Origin: Planctomycetota bacterium
GTDB taxonomy: Bacteria; Planctomycetota; Planctomycetia; Planctomycetales; Planctomycetaceae
Length of the DNA: 64,000 nt
Direction of reading: 5' to 3'
Assembly: GCA_003388505.1 (NCBI GenBank)
Contig: QQVO01000039.1
Span: 20,132 to 84,131 of the forward strand
This document shows positions 51,294 through 61,622 of this stretch, piece by piece; positions within the stretch are counted from its first letter, which is position 1, and every line of letters begins with the position of its first letter. Made by a program: the position numbers and the translations under genes. The notes below the pieces were generated by a model. The model did no database searches. It worked only from the letters and a program-made list of their open reading frames with translations, and was not told the DNA's origin.

Positions 51294-52793
51294 CTACTCG
51301 TATCGCCACTTGAGTTCCCAGGGGTCGTCGGTTTCGACCTGCCAGTTCTGGAGTTTCTTTTTCATGCGCTCGAGCAGTTCCTGGTTGGCGGAGTCGGTGG
51401 CGACGTTGTTGGTTTCCCAGGGGTCTTCTTCGAGGTTGTAGAGTTCGAATTTCGGGCGATAGACGTACGATTCGACCGTGCGGACGCCGTACATCTTGTC
51501 CTCGCGCTCCAGCACGCCCTGCCAGGTGGGAGAGGCGTAGAGGTCCGAGGCGAAGGGATAGGGCAACTGGTGGGCGATGTTGTAGATGAGCTTCCATTTG
51601 CCTTCGATCAGCACGCGCATGGGGTAGTACATCGTGATTTCGTGAAACGTGTGGGAGGCGAAGGTCTCGTCCCAGCCGTCGGGATGTTCCTCGCTGAGGA
51701 TGTCGAGGAACGACTCGCCGTGGAACTCGACCGGCACGCGCTTGCGGTTTCGCCGTTTCTCTCGAATCTCCGGCGGCCCCACGTTCTCCCGCCTCTCGAT
51801 CGGAGCCGCAGGCTCGGGAGTCACATCGCAGAAGTCGAGGATCGTCGGGACGAGATCGGCCCAATCGGCCGTTGCATCGCAGACGACTCCGCGGCGCTCT
51901 TGGTCGGGACTGCGGACGACGAGAGGCAGGTTGCGGCCCGGTTCGTGGAGGTTGGTTTTTGCGCCGGGAAAAGGGGGGCCGTTGTCGGAGATAAAGATGA
52001 CGAGGGTATCGTCGGCGTGTCCGCTTTCGTCGAGGTAGTCGAGTAGTTTGACGAGTCCCTGATCGAGGCGGGCAATCGCCTGGTAGTATTCCGCCAGTTC
52101 TGCGCGGACTTCAGGCTGGTCGGGCAGCCAGGGCGGGGGGGTGATGTCGTCCGGATCGAACAGCGTCCGTTCGACGCCGGGATAGGGCGATTCTTCCTTA
52201 TTGTTGAAGTTGGCGAATCCGCCCGGACCGCCGCCGCGATGCGGATCGCTCGTGCACCAGTACAAGAAGAACGGGCGCTCATCGTCCTCGGCCATCCAGG
52301 CGACGGCGTTGTCGGCCATCATGACGGAGTTGCGGCTGCCGCCGATGATGCCCTGATTGCGGTACTGATCGAAGTGATACGTGTACTCGGGGGCGACGTG
52401 GTATTTGCCGATGGAGCAGGTGCGATAGCCGGCCTGTTCGAGCATCACCGGCAGGGTGGGGACGTTGTCGTAGGTGCTGAAGTGGTTGTAGCCGTGCGAA
52501 TGCCCGTAGTGGCCGGTGGCGTGGTTGTAGAGTCCGGTGAGAATCACGCTGCGGCTGGCGCTGCAACTGGCGGTTGTGCATCCGGCGCGTGTGAACCTTG
52601 TTCCGGTTTCGGCGAGCCGATCGAGACCGGGCGTTTTGGCGACCTTGTCACCGTAGCAGCCGGCCTGGAACCCCATGTCGTCGACGACGACCAGAATAAC
52701 ATTCTTACCGTTGTTCTTTGACTGTTCGTCGTCGGCCCACAGGGGTGCCGCGAACGCGATGATCGCTGCCAGCATGAACGCACACCTTGCCAT
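51294..52793 (-). CDS. Sulfatase (heparan N-sulfatase-like subgroup)
   Basis: 499 residues with signal peptide ([20 protein letters not shown]). Alkaline-phosphatase fold: metal-binding [17 protein letters not shown], then the fGly motif C77-S-A-S-R81 in [22 protein letters not shown]; the A in place of P is accepted in this subgroup. Downstream [20 protein letters not shown] and [34 protein letters not shown] complete the site. Acts outside the cytoplasm, removing sulfate from polysaccharide or glycosaminoglycan-like sugars. Needs a formylglycine-generating enzyme encoded elsewhere. Same strand as, and 204 bases upstream of, the SelA-like/MFS pair. Confidence 0.93.
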   Translation of the reverse strand: MARCAFMLAAIIAFAAPLWADDEQSKNNGKNVILVVVDDMGFQAGCYGDKVAKTPGLDRLAETGTRFTRAGCTTASCSASRSVILTGLYNHATGHYGHSHGYNHFSTYDNVPTLPVMLEQAGYRTCSIGKYHVAPEYTYHFDQYRNQGIIGGSRNSVMMADNAVAWMAEDDERPFFLYWCTSDPHRGGGPGGFANFNNKEESPYPGVERTLFDPDDITPPPWLPDQPEVRAELAEYYQAIARLDQGLVKLLDYLDESGHADDTLVIFISDNGPPFPGAKTNLHEPGRNLPLVVRSPDQERRGVVCDATADWADLVPTILDFCDVTPEPAAPIERRENVGPPEIREKRRNRKRVPVEFHGESFLDILSEEHPDGWDETFASHTFHEITMYYPMRVLIEGKWKLIYNIAHQLPYPFASDLYASPTWQGVLEREDKMYGVRTVESYVYRPKFELYNLEEDPWETNNVATDSANQELLERMKKKLQNWQVETDDPWELKWRYE

Positions 52794-53187
52794 TTTCGTC
52801 TCCCCACTGCACGATGGTTCTCGTCCGGGTGTTTTGCGAGTTGGGATTGTAACATCCCGGTGATTGCGAATCGTAGGGCACGCGTCCGGTGGCCGCGAAT
52901 GACGTGAGGGCGCGGCGCGTCAATGACCCGCCGAATGCAATCGGCGGGCTTCGGGGGGTGGATGTGAATCCCGAAGCGCAGACGTTGTCGTCTGGCGAGT
53001 GGGCGGCCGAGACGATTGAGCGGCGGATCGCGCAGTGCGATCGGAGTGAGTTGCGCTGCATTGGGCATTGCTGGCGAACGTGACGGGGGTTGGGTAGCAT
53101 TGGGGTTTCGACTTACGGTCCCGGATATCGTCAATCCTGCGGGGCCGTCGTGGAGCCCTCACACGCTGGACGGAAAACAACACACCC
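52794..53187. other. Divergent intergenic region with hairpin
   Basis: 394 bases between divergently transcribed sulfatase and EF-G-like genes. Apart from the palindrome at 52927-52948 I see nothing recognisable; must contain both promoters. Confidence 0.5.
52927..52948. repeat. REP-type palindrome
   Basis: CCCGCCGA-ATGCAA-TCGGCGGG. Almost the same as 45617-45638, which suggests mobile or copied elements rather than independent terminators. Confidence 0.65.
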
Positions 53188-55299
53188 ATGGCAAGACATC
53201 CCGTAGAGAGCATTCGCAACGTCACCCTGGTTGGACACGGCGCCGTCGGCAAGACCACGCTGGCGGATCTGATGCTCTTTAAGGCGGGAATGAACAGCCG
53301 GGCCGGATCGGTCGACGACGGGAGCAGCCTGCTCGACACGGAAGAGGACGAGAAGGAGCGGAAGCACTCGATCACTTCGGCGGTCTGCCATCTGTCGCAC
53401 AAAGACAAGCGGATCAACGTGATCGACAATCCGGGGTACCCCGACTTTGTGGGGCACGCCGTGGCATCGATGCGGGCGGCTGAAACGGCCGTGATCGTCG
53501 TGAGTGCGACGGCCGGGATCGAAGTCAACACGCGCAAGATGTTTCAGCTGGCCGGCGACTCCGGTCTGGCACGGATGGTGGTGATCAACAAGTGCGACGG
53601 GGACAACGTGCAGTTCGCGGAGTTGGTCTCATCGCTGCAGGAACTGTTCGGTCCGGCCTGCGCGCTGATGAACGTTCCGGACGCGGTCGGCGACGGGTTC
53701 AGCGCCGTGATACCGACGGTGAATACGCCGGCCGACGCTCCGTCGGGCCTGGCGGTCGATCCCCGGGAGGCCGGCCAGCAGGTGCTCGACGCGGCGGTGG
53801 AGGCGGACGAGGCGCTGATGGAGCGGTATCTTGAAGGAGAGGAACTGACGGCCGAGGAGCTTTCCGGCGCGATCACGAAAGCGGTGGCGGCGGGAACGCT
53901 GATCCCGATTTTCTGCACGAGCGCCCGAAAGGACATCGGCGTTGCGGAACTGATGGACGCGGTGGCCAGCATTGCTCCGTCCCCGGCGAGCAAGACGCCG
54001 ACCGCGACCCGTAACGGAGAGGAAACGCCGGTGGAGCCGAAGGCGGACGGACCGGTCGTGGCGCAGGTCTTCAAGACGAGGATCGATCCGTTTGTGGCGA
54101 AGATGAACTACCTGCGGGTGTTTTCGGGCACGCTCAAGAAGGATGCGAGCCTGCGGAACGAGCGGACTGAAAAGTCGGTCAAACTGTCGCAGATTCTGGA
54201 CGTGCAGGGGGGCCAGACGGAGGCGGCCACGGACGTGGGACCGGGCGAGATTGTGGCTCTGGTGAAGGTCGACGATCTGCGGACCGGCGACACGCTGACC
54301 CACGGCGCGGACGGGTTGACGATGCCGCCGATGAAGTTCCCGACTCCGATGATCGGTCTGGCGGTCGCTCCCAAGAGCCAGGCCGATCAGGCGAAGATCT
54401 CCGGCGCGTTGCAGAAGGTGGCGGACGAGGATCCGTGCTTCAACATCCGTCGCGACGCACAGACCAAGGAAATGGTCATGAACGGGATGAGCGAGTTGCA
54501 CCTGCAGCTCGTGGAGCAAAGGTTGCACCGTCGCGACAAGGTGGACGTTGTGACGCATCAGCCCAAGGTGCCTTACCGCGAGACGGTCAACGGGACGGCG
54601 GAAGGAAGTTACCGGCACAAGAAGCAGTCGGGCGGGTCGGGTCAGTTCGCCGAGGTACACTTCAGGATTTCGCACTGTCCCGAGAATGTGAATCCGGAGG
54701 AGTATTTCGTTTCCGACCGATTCCCGAGCATTCGCGAGTTCCACTACAACCCCGATCTTAACTCCTGCTTCGTCGACCGCGTGACGGGCGGGTCGGTGCC
54801 GAATAACTTCATCCCGGCCGTCGAGAAGGGAATCAAGGAGCGGATGGAGCAAGGGGTGATCGCCGGCTACCAGGTGCAGGACGTGGTGGTCGAGTTGTTT
54901 TTCGGCAAGGACCATCCGGTCGACAGCAACGAAACGGCCTTCAAGACGGCTGCCAGCATGTGCATGCGGAACGTGTTTCAGGAGGCCCGGCCGACGCTGC
55001 TGGAACCGATCGTGAGCATGGAGATCACCGTTCCCGACGACAAGCTGGGTGACGTGACGAGCGATTTGAACACGCGGCGCGGCCGGATGGAAGGAATGGA
55101 CGGCGCTCCGGGGGGATTCCAGGTGATTCGGGCCAAGGCGCCTCTGGCGGAGGTGATGACCTACGCGCGGGCCCTGTCGAGTATGACGGGGGGGCAGGGT
55201 TCGTTCTCACTCGAGTTCAGCCATTACGAGATGGTGCCGCCGAACGAGCAGCAGAAAATCGTCGCCGCGGCGAAGAAAGAGGAAGACGAGGACCATTAG
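53188..55299 (+). CDS. EF-G-like GTPase (FusA2-type paralogue)
   Basis: 703 residues, full EF-G length and domain order (G domain, then II-V: QVFKTRIDPFVAKMNYLRVFSGTL..., MPPMKFPTPMIGLAVAPKSQADQAKISGALQKVADEDPC, and ELHLQLVEQRLHRRDKVDVVTHQPKVPYRETV). G1 GHGAVGKTT (16-24), G4 NKCD (134-137) intact. G3 reads D80-N-P-G-Y84 instead of DxxGH: the catalytic His is Tyr. Switch I KERKHSITSA also departs from ERGITI. These features fit the FusA2/EF-G-2-like group rather than the main elongation factor; its role may be regulatory or stress-related. Confidence 0.9.
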   Translation: MARHPVESIRNVTLVGHGAVGKTTLADLMLFKAGMNSRAGSVDDGSSLLDTEEDEKERKHSITSAVCHLSHKDKRINVIDNPGYPDFVGHAVASMRAAETAVIVVSATAGIEVNTRKMFQLAGDSGLARMVVINKCDGDNVQFAELVSSLQELFGPACALMNVPDAVGDGFSAVIPTVNTPADAPSGLAVDPREAGQQVLDAAVEADEALMERYLEGEELTAEELSGAITKAVAAGTLIPIFCTSARKDIGVAELMDAVASIAPSPASKTPTATRNGEETPVEPKADGPVVAQVFKTRIDPFVAKMNYLRVFSGTLKKDASLRNERTEKSVKLSQILDVQGGQTEAATDVGPGEIVALVKVDDLRTGDTLTHGADGLTMPPMKFPTPMIGLAVAPKSQADQAKISGALQKVADEDPCFNIRRDAQTKEMVMNGMSELHLQLVEQRLHRRDKVDVVTHQPKVPYRETVNGTAEGSYRHKKQSGGSGQFAEVHFRISHCPENVNPEEYFVSDRFPSIREFHYNPDLNSCFVDRVTGGSVPNNFIPAVEKGIKERMEQGVIAGYQVQDVVVELFFGKDHPVDSNETAFKTAASMCMRNVFQEARPTLLEPIVSMEITVPDDKLGDVTSDLNTRRGRMEGMDGAPGGFQVIRAKAPLAEVMTYARALSSMTGGQGSFSLEFSHYEMVPPNEQQKIVAAAKKEEDEDH

Positions 55300-55414
55300 T
55301 GGTCCGGCAATTGCGAGTTTGCAGGTTGAGCGGTTCGTAAGGAAGCACGAATCCCGCAGGGTTTCGTGCGAATTCGCCATCCAGCCAACTCGTAACCACA
55401 GCCCTGCCAGGGCA

Positions 55415-55518
55415 TTAGAGCAAATTGCTCGACCATGTGTCCGCGTCGAGCAGTGTCTGGACTGTCGAGGACGAGAATCCGCGAGACAGATTGCCAACAC
55501 TGATTTGCAAAGCGATAT
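55415..55518. repeat. Dispersed repeat D, copy 2
   Basis: GAGCAAATTGCTCGACCATG ... ACTGTCGAGGACGAGAATCC GCGAGACAGA ... AACACTGATTTGCAAAGCG. Pairs with 40436-40539. It starts a few bases before repeat C copy 3. Confidence 0.82.
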
Positions 55519-55523
55519 AAAGC

Positions 55524-55753
55524 CTGTCAGTGACACACAACTCGGCTGGGGCTCGCTCCGAGAAACCGAGCCCAGGGGATTCTCGAACAGGACACAGATT
55601 TCCGCGGATCTGGCGGATCAGCACGGATTTTCCTGGGTGTTCCGCAAGAGGCGGCAGCGCCGCGGCCGCGTCGATTCAGGCCCGCATGGCGTCGACACGC
55701 AAGCATGCAATCAGTGAAAATCGGTCCCATCCGTGGTCATCCGCGTTCCATTA
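55524..55753 (-). repeat. Large dispersed repeat C, copy 3 (reverse orientation)
   Basis: CTGTCAGTGACACACAACTC GGCTGGGGC ... CACGGATTTTCCTGGGTGTT CC ... GGTCCCATCCGTGGTCATCC GCGTTCCATT, the reverse complement of copy 2 and without the ~150-base insert of copy 1. Confidence 0.85.
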
Positions 55754-55759
55754 GAGTGG

Positions 55760-55978
55760 TTACAGGGGATAGATGAACGGGGCGGCCACGGAGTTGGTGA
55801 GGAAGGCGAGCGCCATCAGCACGGTGATCGCCAGCAACAGGGGGATCAACCACCACTTCTTGTTGTGGAGGATAAACTCGCCGAATTCGCGGAGGAGGCC
55901 GGGTTGCGGGAGCCTGGACTGGTCCTCGAATTCCTGCTGAACCGGGGGCTTGGGGGAATGACGTTCTTCGGCAGTCAT
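55760..55978 (-). CDS. DUF5989 small membrane protein
   Basis: 72 residues from ATG 55978. A polar N-terminus, then LREFGEFILHNKKWWLIPLLLAITVLMALAFLTNSVAAPFIYPL: amphipathic lead-in, K-K-W-W and one transmembrane helix ending APFIY, the DUF5989 pattern. In most genomes this protein sits beside SxtJ-type membrane genes and carbamoyltransferases; here it stands alone. Longer in-frame starts exist, but the family begins near this one. Function unknown. Confidence 0.85.
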   Translation of the reverse strand: MTAEERHSPKPPVQQEFEDQSRLPQPGLLREFGEFILHNKKWWLIPLLLAITVLMALAFLTNSVAAPFIYPL

Positions 55979-56214
55979 GGGATCCCGATTTCGCAGGTTG
56001 AATTCACTCGCGGCAAGATTGGACGGGCTGAGTTCCTCCGGCAGTCTATCATGTCGCATGCGGGTGGTGAAATCTGCGTTGCGGCTCGTCGCGACGGCGA
56101 AGTTGTCAACCTGGTTGTGTCGGCCGTCCGATTCCGGTTTCACGAAATCGTGTGCGAGTTCCGGATGATGCCGCGCATCGCCGAACGACGCGCAGACGCT
56201 TCATGGATTTCTGT

Positions 56215-57642
56215 ATGAAACATGTGCTCCACGGCCTTTGCGTTTTTCTGCTGGCTCTGGCGCTGGCCGAACCATCCGTCGGCCGGGAACGACCGAACGT
56301 GCTGTTCATCCTTGTGGATGACCTCGGCTGGAGCGATGTGAGCTACAACGGCAGCCTGGTGTATGAGACACCGCACGTCGACCGGCTGGCGAGCCAGGGG
56401 ATGGTGCTGACGGACTTTTACTCAGCGGGACCGGTTTGCTCACCGACCCGCGCGTCGATTCTGACAGGGAAGGCGCCGGCGCGGCTGGGACTGACGACAT
56501 GGCTGTATACGCCGGAGAAGGATCCGCCGTTCGTCGCGCATCATCTCCCGTTGGATGAGTTCACAATCGCCGAAGCGTTTCAGGAAGCGGGATACGCAAC
56601 GGGCTACTTCGGGAAATGGCATCTCGGCTACAAGCCGGAGCATTGGGCCGCTCACCAGGGCTTTGCGACGGCGAAGGGAGGCATTGATTCCCCGCACGCC
56701 TGGAAGCTGTTTCGGCCGGAACGTGATCCGTCTCTGCCGGAAGATCACACACGGTTTTTCAGTCCGTACCGTATGACACACCTGGAGGACGGGCCTGACG
56801 GCGAGTACCTGACGGAACGGCTGACGGATGAGACGATCGCGTTCATCGAGCAGCAGAGCGAACAGGCCGGCGGCAACGGAAAGCCGTTCTTTGCGTTTCT
56901 CTCATTCCACACGGTGCACACGCCACTGCAACCGAAGCCGGAGAAGATTGAGAAGTACCGAGCGAAGATTGCGGCGCTCGGACTGGACGCGAAACAGGAA
57001 TCGAACCGGCGGGAGAAGGCGTTTCAGAACAACGCGGCGTATGCGGGCATGGTGGAACACATGGACGAAAACGTCGGCCGATTGCTGCATCGTCTCGACG
57101 AACTCGACCTGAGCAACGACACGATTGTGATCTGGACGTCGGACAACGGAGGCAAGGGTTCGGTGACTTCGAACCTGCCGCTGCGCGGCATGAAACACAA
57201 CCTGTACGAGGGGGGGATTCGCGTGCCGACGATCGTTCGCTGGCCGGGACAGATTGCCGCCGGCGGCCGCAACGCGACGCCGCTGATCAGCACCGATTTC
57301 TATCCGACGCTGCTGGAGTTGACTGGCTGCGGCTTGCGAGACGATCAACACGTTGACGGAGTCAGTTTCAGTGGAGTCCTCCGGGGCGAGGGCGATTCAC
57401 TCGACCGGGAGGCGCTCTACTGGCATTATCCCCACAACCGCCACGAGGGCGCGGTGCGGGAAGGTCGGTACAAGCTCTTGCATCGCTTTCGGGAAGATCG
57501 CGCCGAACTGTACGACCTGGTCGAGGATCTCGGCGAGCAGAGAGACCTCAGCAGTAAGCGGCCGGACCTTGCCCCGCGCCTGCTGGAGAAGCTGCAGCGG
57601 TGGCAGACGAGCGTGGGAGCAAGGTTCGATCAGGGGGAGTGA
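56215..57642 (+). CDS. Sulfatase (arylsulfatase/exo-sulfatase type)
   Basis: 475 residues from ATG 56215, giving signal peptide MKHVLHGLCVFLLALALAEPSVG; ATG 56203 is also possible. RPNVLFILVDDLGWSDVSYNGS binds the metal; the fGly motif is canonical C75-S-P-T-R79 (AGPVCSPTRASILTGK). Further site blocks: GYFGKWHLG, FHTVHTPLQ, TIVIWTSDNGGKGSVTSNLPLRGMKHNLYEGGIRVPTIVRWPG. Exported polysaccharide sulfatase; sugar target unknown. Divergent from DUF5989. Confidence 0.94.
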   Translation: MKHVLHGLCVFLLALALAEPSVGRERPNVLFILVDDLGWSDVSYNGSLVYETPHVDRLASQGMVLTDFYSAGPVCSPTRASILTGKAPARLGLTTWLYTPEKDPPFVAHHLPLDEFTIAEAFQEAGYATGYFGKWHLGYKPEHWAAHQGFATAKGGIDSPHAWKLFRPERDPSLPEDHTRFFSPYRMTHLEDGPDGEYLTERLTDETIAFIEQQSEQAGGNGKPFFAFLSFHTVHTPLQPKPEKIEKYRAKIAALGLDAKQESNRREKAFQNNAAYAGMVEHMDENVGRLLHRLDELDLSNDTIVIWTSDNGGKGSVTSNLPLRGMKHNLYEGGIRVPTIVRWPGQIAAGGRNATPLISTDFYPTLLELTGCGLRDDQHVDGVSFSGVLRGEGDSLDREALYWHYPHNRHEGAVREGRYKLLHRFREDRAELYDLVEDLGEQRDLSSKRPDLAPRLLEKLQRWQTSVGARFDQGE

Positions 57643-57798
57643 CCGCCGGGATCGCATGCGGGTCGAATTCTGTTGGCGGCTGGCAGGCGATTCAACACGG
57701 CAGGTTCACTTGCGGCGATCCACTTGAGGGAACTGCGCCGGATCGCCGTGCCGAGGGGGGCGACACTTGGCGACGGTTCCGCCATTTCGAGGAGTCTG

Positions 57799-59241
<1,443 letters not shown>

Positions 59242-59387
59242 CGGCGCTGCGCGGCGGGCTGGTAGCGGCCTCCGAGAGACAGCACGTCTACGCGGAAGGC
59301 GTTCAGTTCGCCGCCCTGTCCTGCTCAGTGACGCGCATCCGCATGTCCCAGCGGCGAGGGCCAGCCGGCCCTGCCGTTCACGACCAG

Positions 59388-59897
59388 TCACGCTGGATGA
59401 GCGGCCTTCCACAGGTTGAGCGTCATGTGCGCCTGTCCCTGATGGTGGGCTTCATGCCAGCCGAGGATTTTCAGCGCCATGCGCACCGTCCAGCCCCTTT
59501 GCTGGAGGAAGTCGGTCGACGATTCGTCCAGGGTCGATGTGTCCAGGCTCTTGACCGTCTGCACGAGATGATCGCGAGACTGGGTGAGGACATCCCGGAT
59601 GGTCTCGACGGACGGAATCTCATCGTCGGGCGTTGAACCACCGCGAAAACGGGGGACGAATTCGGCAAAGCCGGGGGTCGTGCCGGCGAATCGCTCTGTG
59701 GCGAAAAGTTCTTCGGTGATGCCGATGTGCATCAACTGCCACGCGATGTGCGCCCTCCCTGCACCGGGCCGCCAGCCCAGCACCGCGCGCGAATCGGAAT
59801 GTTCAGCGACAAGGTCCAGAAGCGCCAACGTGCGGCCCCGCTCGAATTCCCACTGATCGAGAAAAAAATCGATAACGTTCACGTCGGTCTGCGGCAT
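59388..59897 (-). CDS. DinB-family protein
   Basis: 169 residues. DinB_2 pattern: helix FFLDQWEFERGRTLALLDLV, AHIAWQLMHIGITEELFATERF (His), and LKILGWHEAHHQGQAHMTLNLWK (His-His). The three histidines form the metal site. Not closely alike to the DinB gene at 6888. Function within the family varies (thiol transferases, hydrolases); cannot be chosen here. Converges on the phospholipase D gene. Confidence 0.88.
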   Translation of the reverse strand: MPQTDVNVIDFFLDQWEFERGRTLALLDLVAEHSDSRAVLGWRPGAGRAHIAWQLMHIGITEELFATERFAGTTPGFAEFVPRFRGGSTPDDEIPSVETIRDVLTQSRDHLVQTVKSLDTSTLDESSTDFLQQRGWTVRMALKILGWHEAHHQGQAHMTLNLWKAAHPA

Positions 59898-60022
59898 TCT
59901 ATCGGGTGAAGTTTTGTCAGCGGTTCAACGGCGTGTTCGAGGGACGCTGGACACAATGATTTTCAGTGCCCGTGGGTGAAAACCCCGCCGGACGGCAGGT
60001 CTCCATTGAACTGAACAAGAGT

Positions 60023-60095
<73 letters not shown>

Positions 60096-60151
60096 AAACA
60101 CTTCAAATAAAGCGCGATTCTGGATTCACTCTTCTGCGATTCATATCTCCT

Positions 60152-60235
60152 TGACACCAGTATTGACACCCGTTAGCGTTGCAGCCATCAAAAGTGACAC
60201 CCGCGCGGCTCGTACCCCGCCGGGTGTCTGACACC
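60152..60235. repeat. TGACACC iterons upstream of the integrase gene
   Basis: Four direct copies of TGACACC at 60152, 60164, 60195 and 60229, the last forming the palindrome GGTGT-CTG-ACACC (60223-60235). They occupy the spacer between tRNA-Lys and the integrase. Could be recombinase arm sites or an operator. Confidence 0.6.
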
Positions 60236-60271
60236 ACCTGACTCCCGCGTGTGAGAGCGAGAGGTGATGCA

Positions 60272-61561
60272 ATGGCGAAGTCTACCACGAAACGCCGCGA
60301 CAGAGAATCGAAGCCAAAGAAGCCGTATCCCGAGTTCCCGCTATTCCCACACGCCTCCGGGCGCTGGGCGAAGAAGATTCGGCAGAAGCTCCACTACTTC
60401 GGCAAGACCGCTGACGACCCGAAAGGTTCGGCAGCGCTGGAACGATTCAATCGCGAGTGGCCGTACCTGTCCGAGGGCCGCACGCCTCCGCCTGTCGATG
60501 CTGGCGAGTTCTGCACCATGCGGGACCTGTGCAACGAGTTCTTAACGGCCAAGCAGAACAGGCTCAAGGCCGGAGAGCTTTCGCCTCGGACCTTCCGACA
60601 ATACCACGAAACCACCGACCTTCTGATTGAGGAGTTCGGAAAGGATCGTCGCGTTGATGACCTTCGGCCCGATGACTTCGAGCGACTGAGGAAACGTCTC
60701 GCGGATCGGTACGGCGCCGTCGGACTGAAGGGCACGATCAACCTGTGCCGGATCATCTTCAAGTATGCACACGACCAGCGACGGATCAAAGAGCCCGTCA
60801 GCTACGGACAGTCGTTCTCACGGCCATCAGCGAAGTCACTGCGAAAGTCAAGAAACGAAGCCGGACCACGACTCTTTGAGCGGCACGAGCTGCTGACGAT
60901 CCTGGACGCACTGGACGGAAAGCCGATCGAAGTAGAAGGAGAAGAAAAGCCAGTCAAGTTGACGGCAGACCCGGCGCTGACGGCGATGGTACTCCTCGGT
61001 GTGAATGCCGGATTCGGTAACACCGACTGCGCCAGCCTGCCGCAGTCGGCCGTCGATCTCGCCGGCGGGTGGATCGAGTTTCCCAGACCCAAGACCGAAA
61101 TCGAACGGCGGATACCGCTATGGCCGGAGACAGTCGCTGCATTGATGGAGGCGATTAAGGATCGGGTAAAGGCGAAGAACCGGGGAAATGAGGAGCTGTG
61201 CTTTCTGACGAAGCAGGGCAACCCGTGGGTGAGAGTCCAGCAGAAAGCTGACGACTCTGGAAAGCTGGTCCCGATCGACGCGCTTTCGCAGCGATTCGCG
61301 AACCTACTCGGCAAACTGAAAATCAACGGTCGCCGCGGCCTGGGATTCTACACATTGCGGCATGTGTTCGAGACCATCGCCGGTGAGTCCCGCGATCAAG
61401 TCGCCGTCAACGCCATCATGGGCCACGTCGACACCAGCATGGCGGCTGTGTACCGCGAGCGGATCAGCGACGAGCGATTGCAGGCCGTCGTCGAAGTCGT
61501 GCGTCAGTGGTTGTTCGACAAAGATCTGAATTCGACGTCGAAAGGGCGCGAACCGCAATGA
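60272..61561 (+). CDS. Tyrosine recombinase/integrase, planctomycete type lacking the first catalytic arginine
   Basis: 429 residues from ATG 60272 (GAGAGG just before). N-terminal arm/SAM-like domain (MRDLCNEFLTAKQNRLKAGELSPRTFRQYHETTDLLIEEFG), catalytic domain from ~200. Present: Lys274 (PRPKTEIERR), R363-H364 (TLRHVFETIAG), His385 (IMGHVDTS), nucleophile Tyr394 (AAVYRERI). The first arginine, normally in T-G-x-R, is replaced: the equivalent stretch reads NAGFGNTDCASL. In my recollection this altered motif recurs in planctomycete integrases; activity is therefore uncertain but the rest is intact. Confidence 0.9.
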   Translation: MAKSTTKRRDRESKPKKPYPEFPLFPHASGRWAKKIRQKLHYFGKTADDPKGSAALERFNREWPYLSEGRTPPPVDAGEFCTMRDLCNEFLTAKQNRLKAGELSPRTFRQYHETTDLLIEEFGKDRRVDDLRPDDFERLRKRLADRYGAVGLKGTINLCRIIFKYAHDQRRIKEPVSYGQSFSRPSAKSLRKSRNEAGPRLFERHELLTILDALDGKPIEVEGEEKPVKLTADPALTAMVLLGVNAGFGNTDCASLPQSAVDLAGGWIEFPRPKTEIERRIPLWPETVAALMEAIKDRVKAKNRGNEELCFLTKQGNPWVRVQQKADDSGKLVPIDALSQRFANLLGKLKINGRRGLGFYTLRHVFETIAGESRDQVAVNAIMGHVDTSMAAVYRERISDERLQAVVEVVRQWLFDKDLNSTSKGREPQ

Positions 61562-61622
61562 ACGTACTGGAGAGCAGGGTGATCAGCCGCCGAAACTCGC
61601 TCCGTCAGCTGAGGAGGTTGTA

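Larger units (their letters stand above)
55300..55759. other. Repeat-filled intergenic region
   Basis: 460 bases after the EF-G-like gene, nearly all repeat D copy 2 and repeat C copy 3, lying side by side. No gene seen. Confidence 0.65.

Noticed and set aside
53629..54915. 428-codon frame opposite the EF-G-like gene
   Set aside because: Antisense shadow; the sense strand has all EF-G domains.
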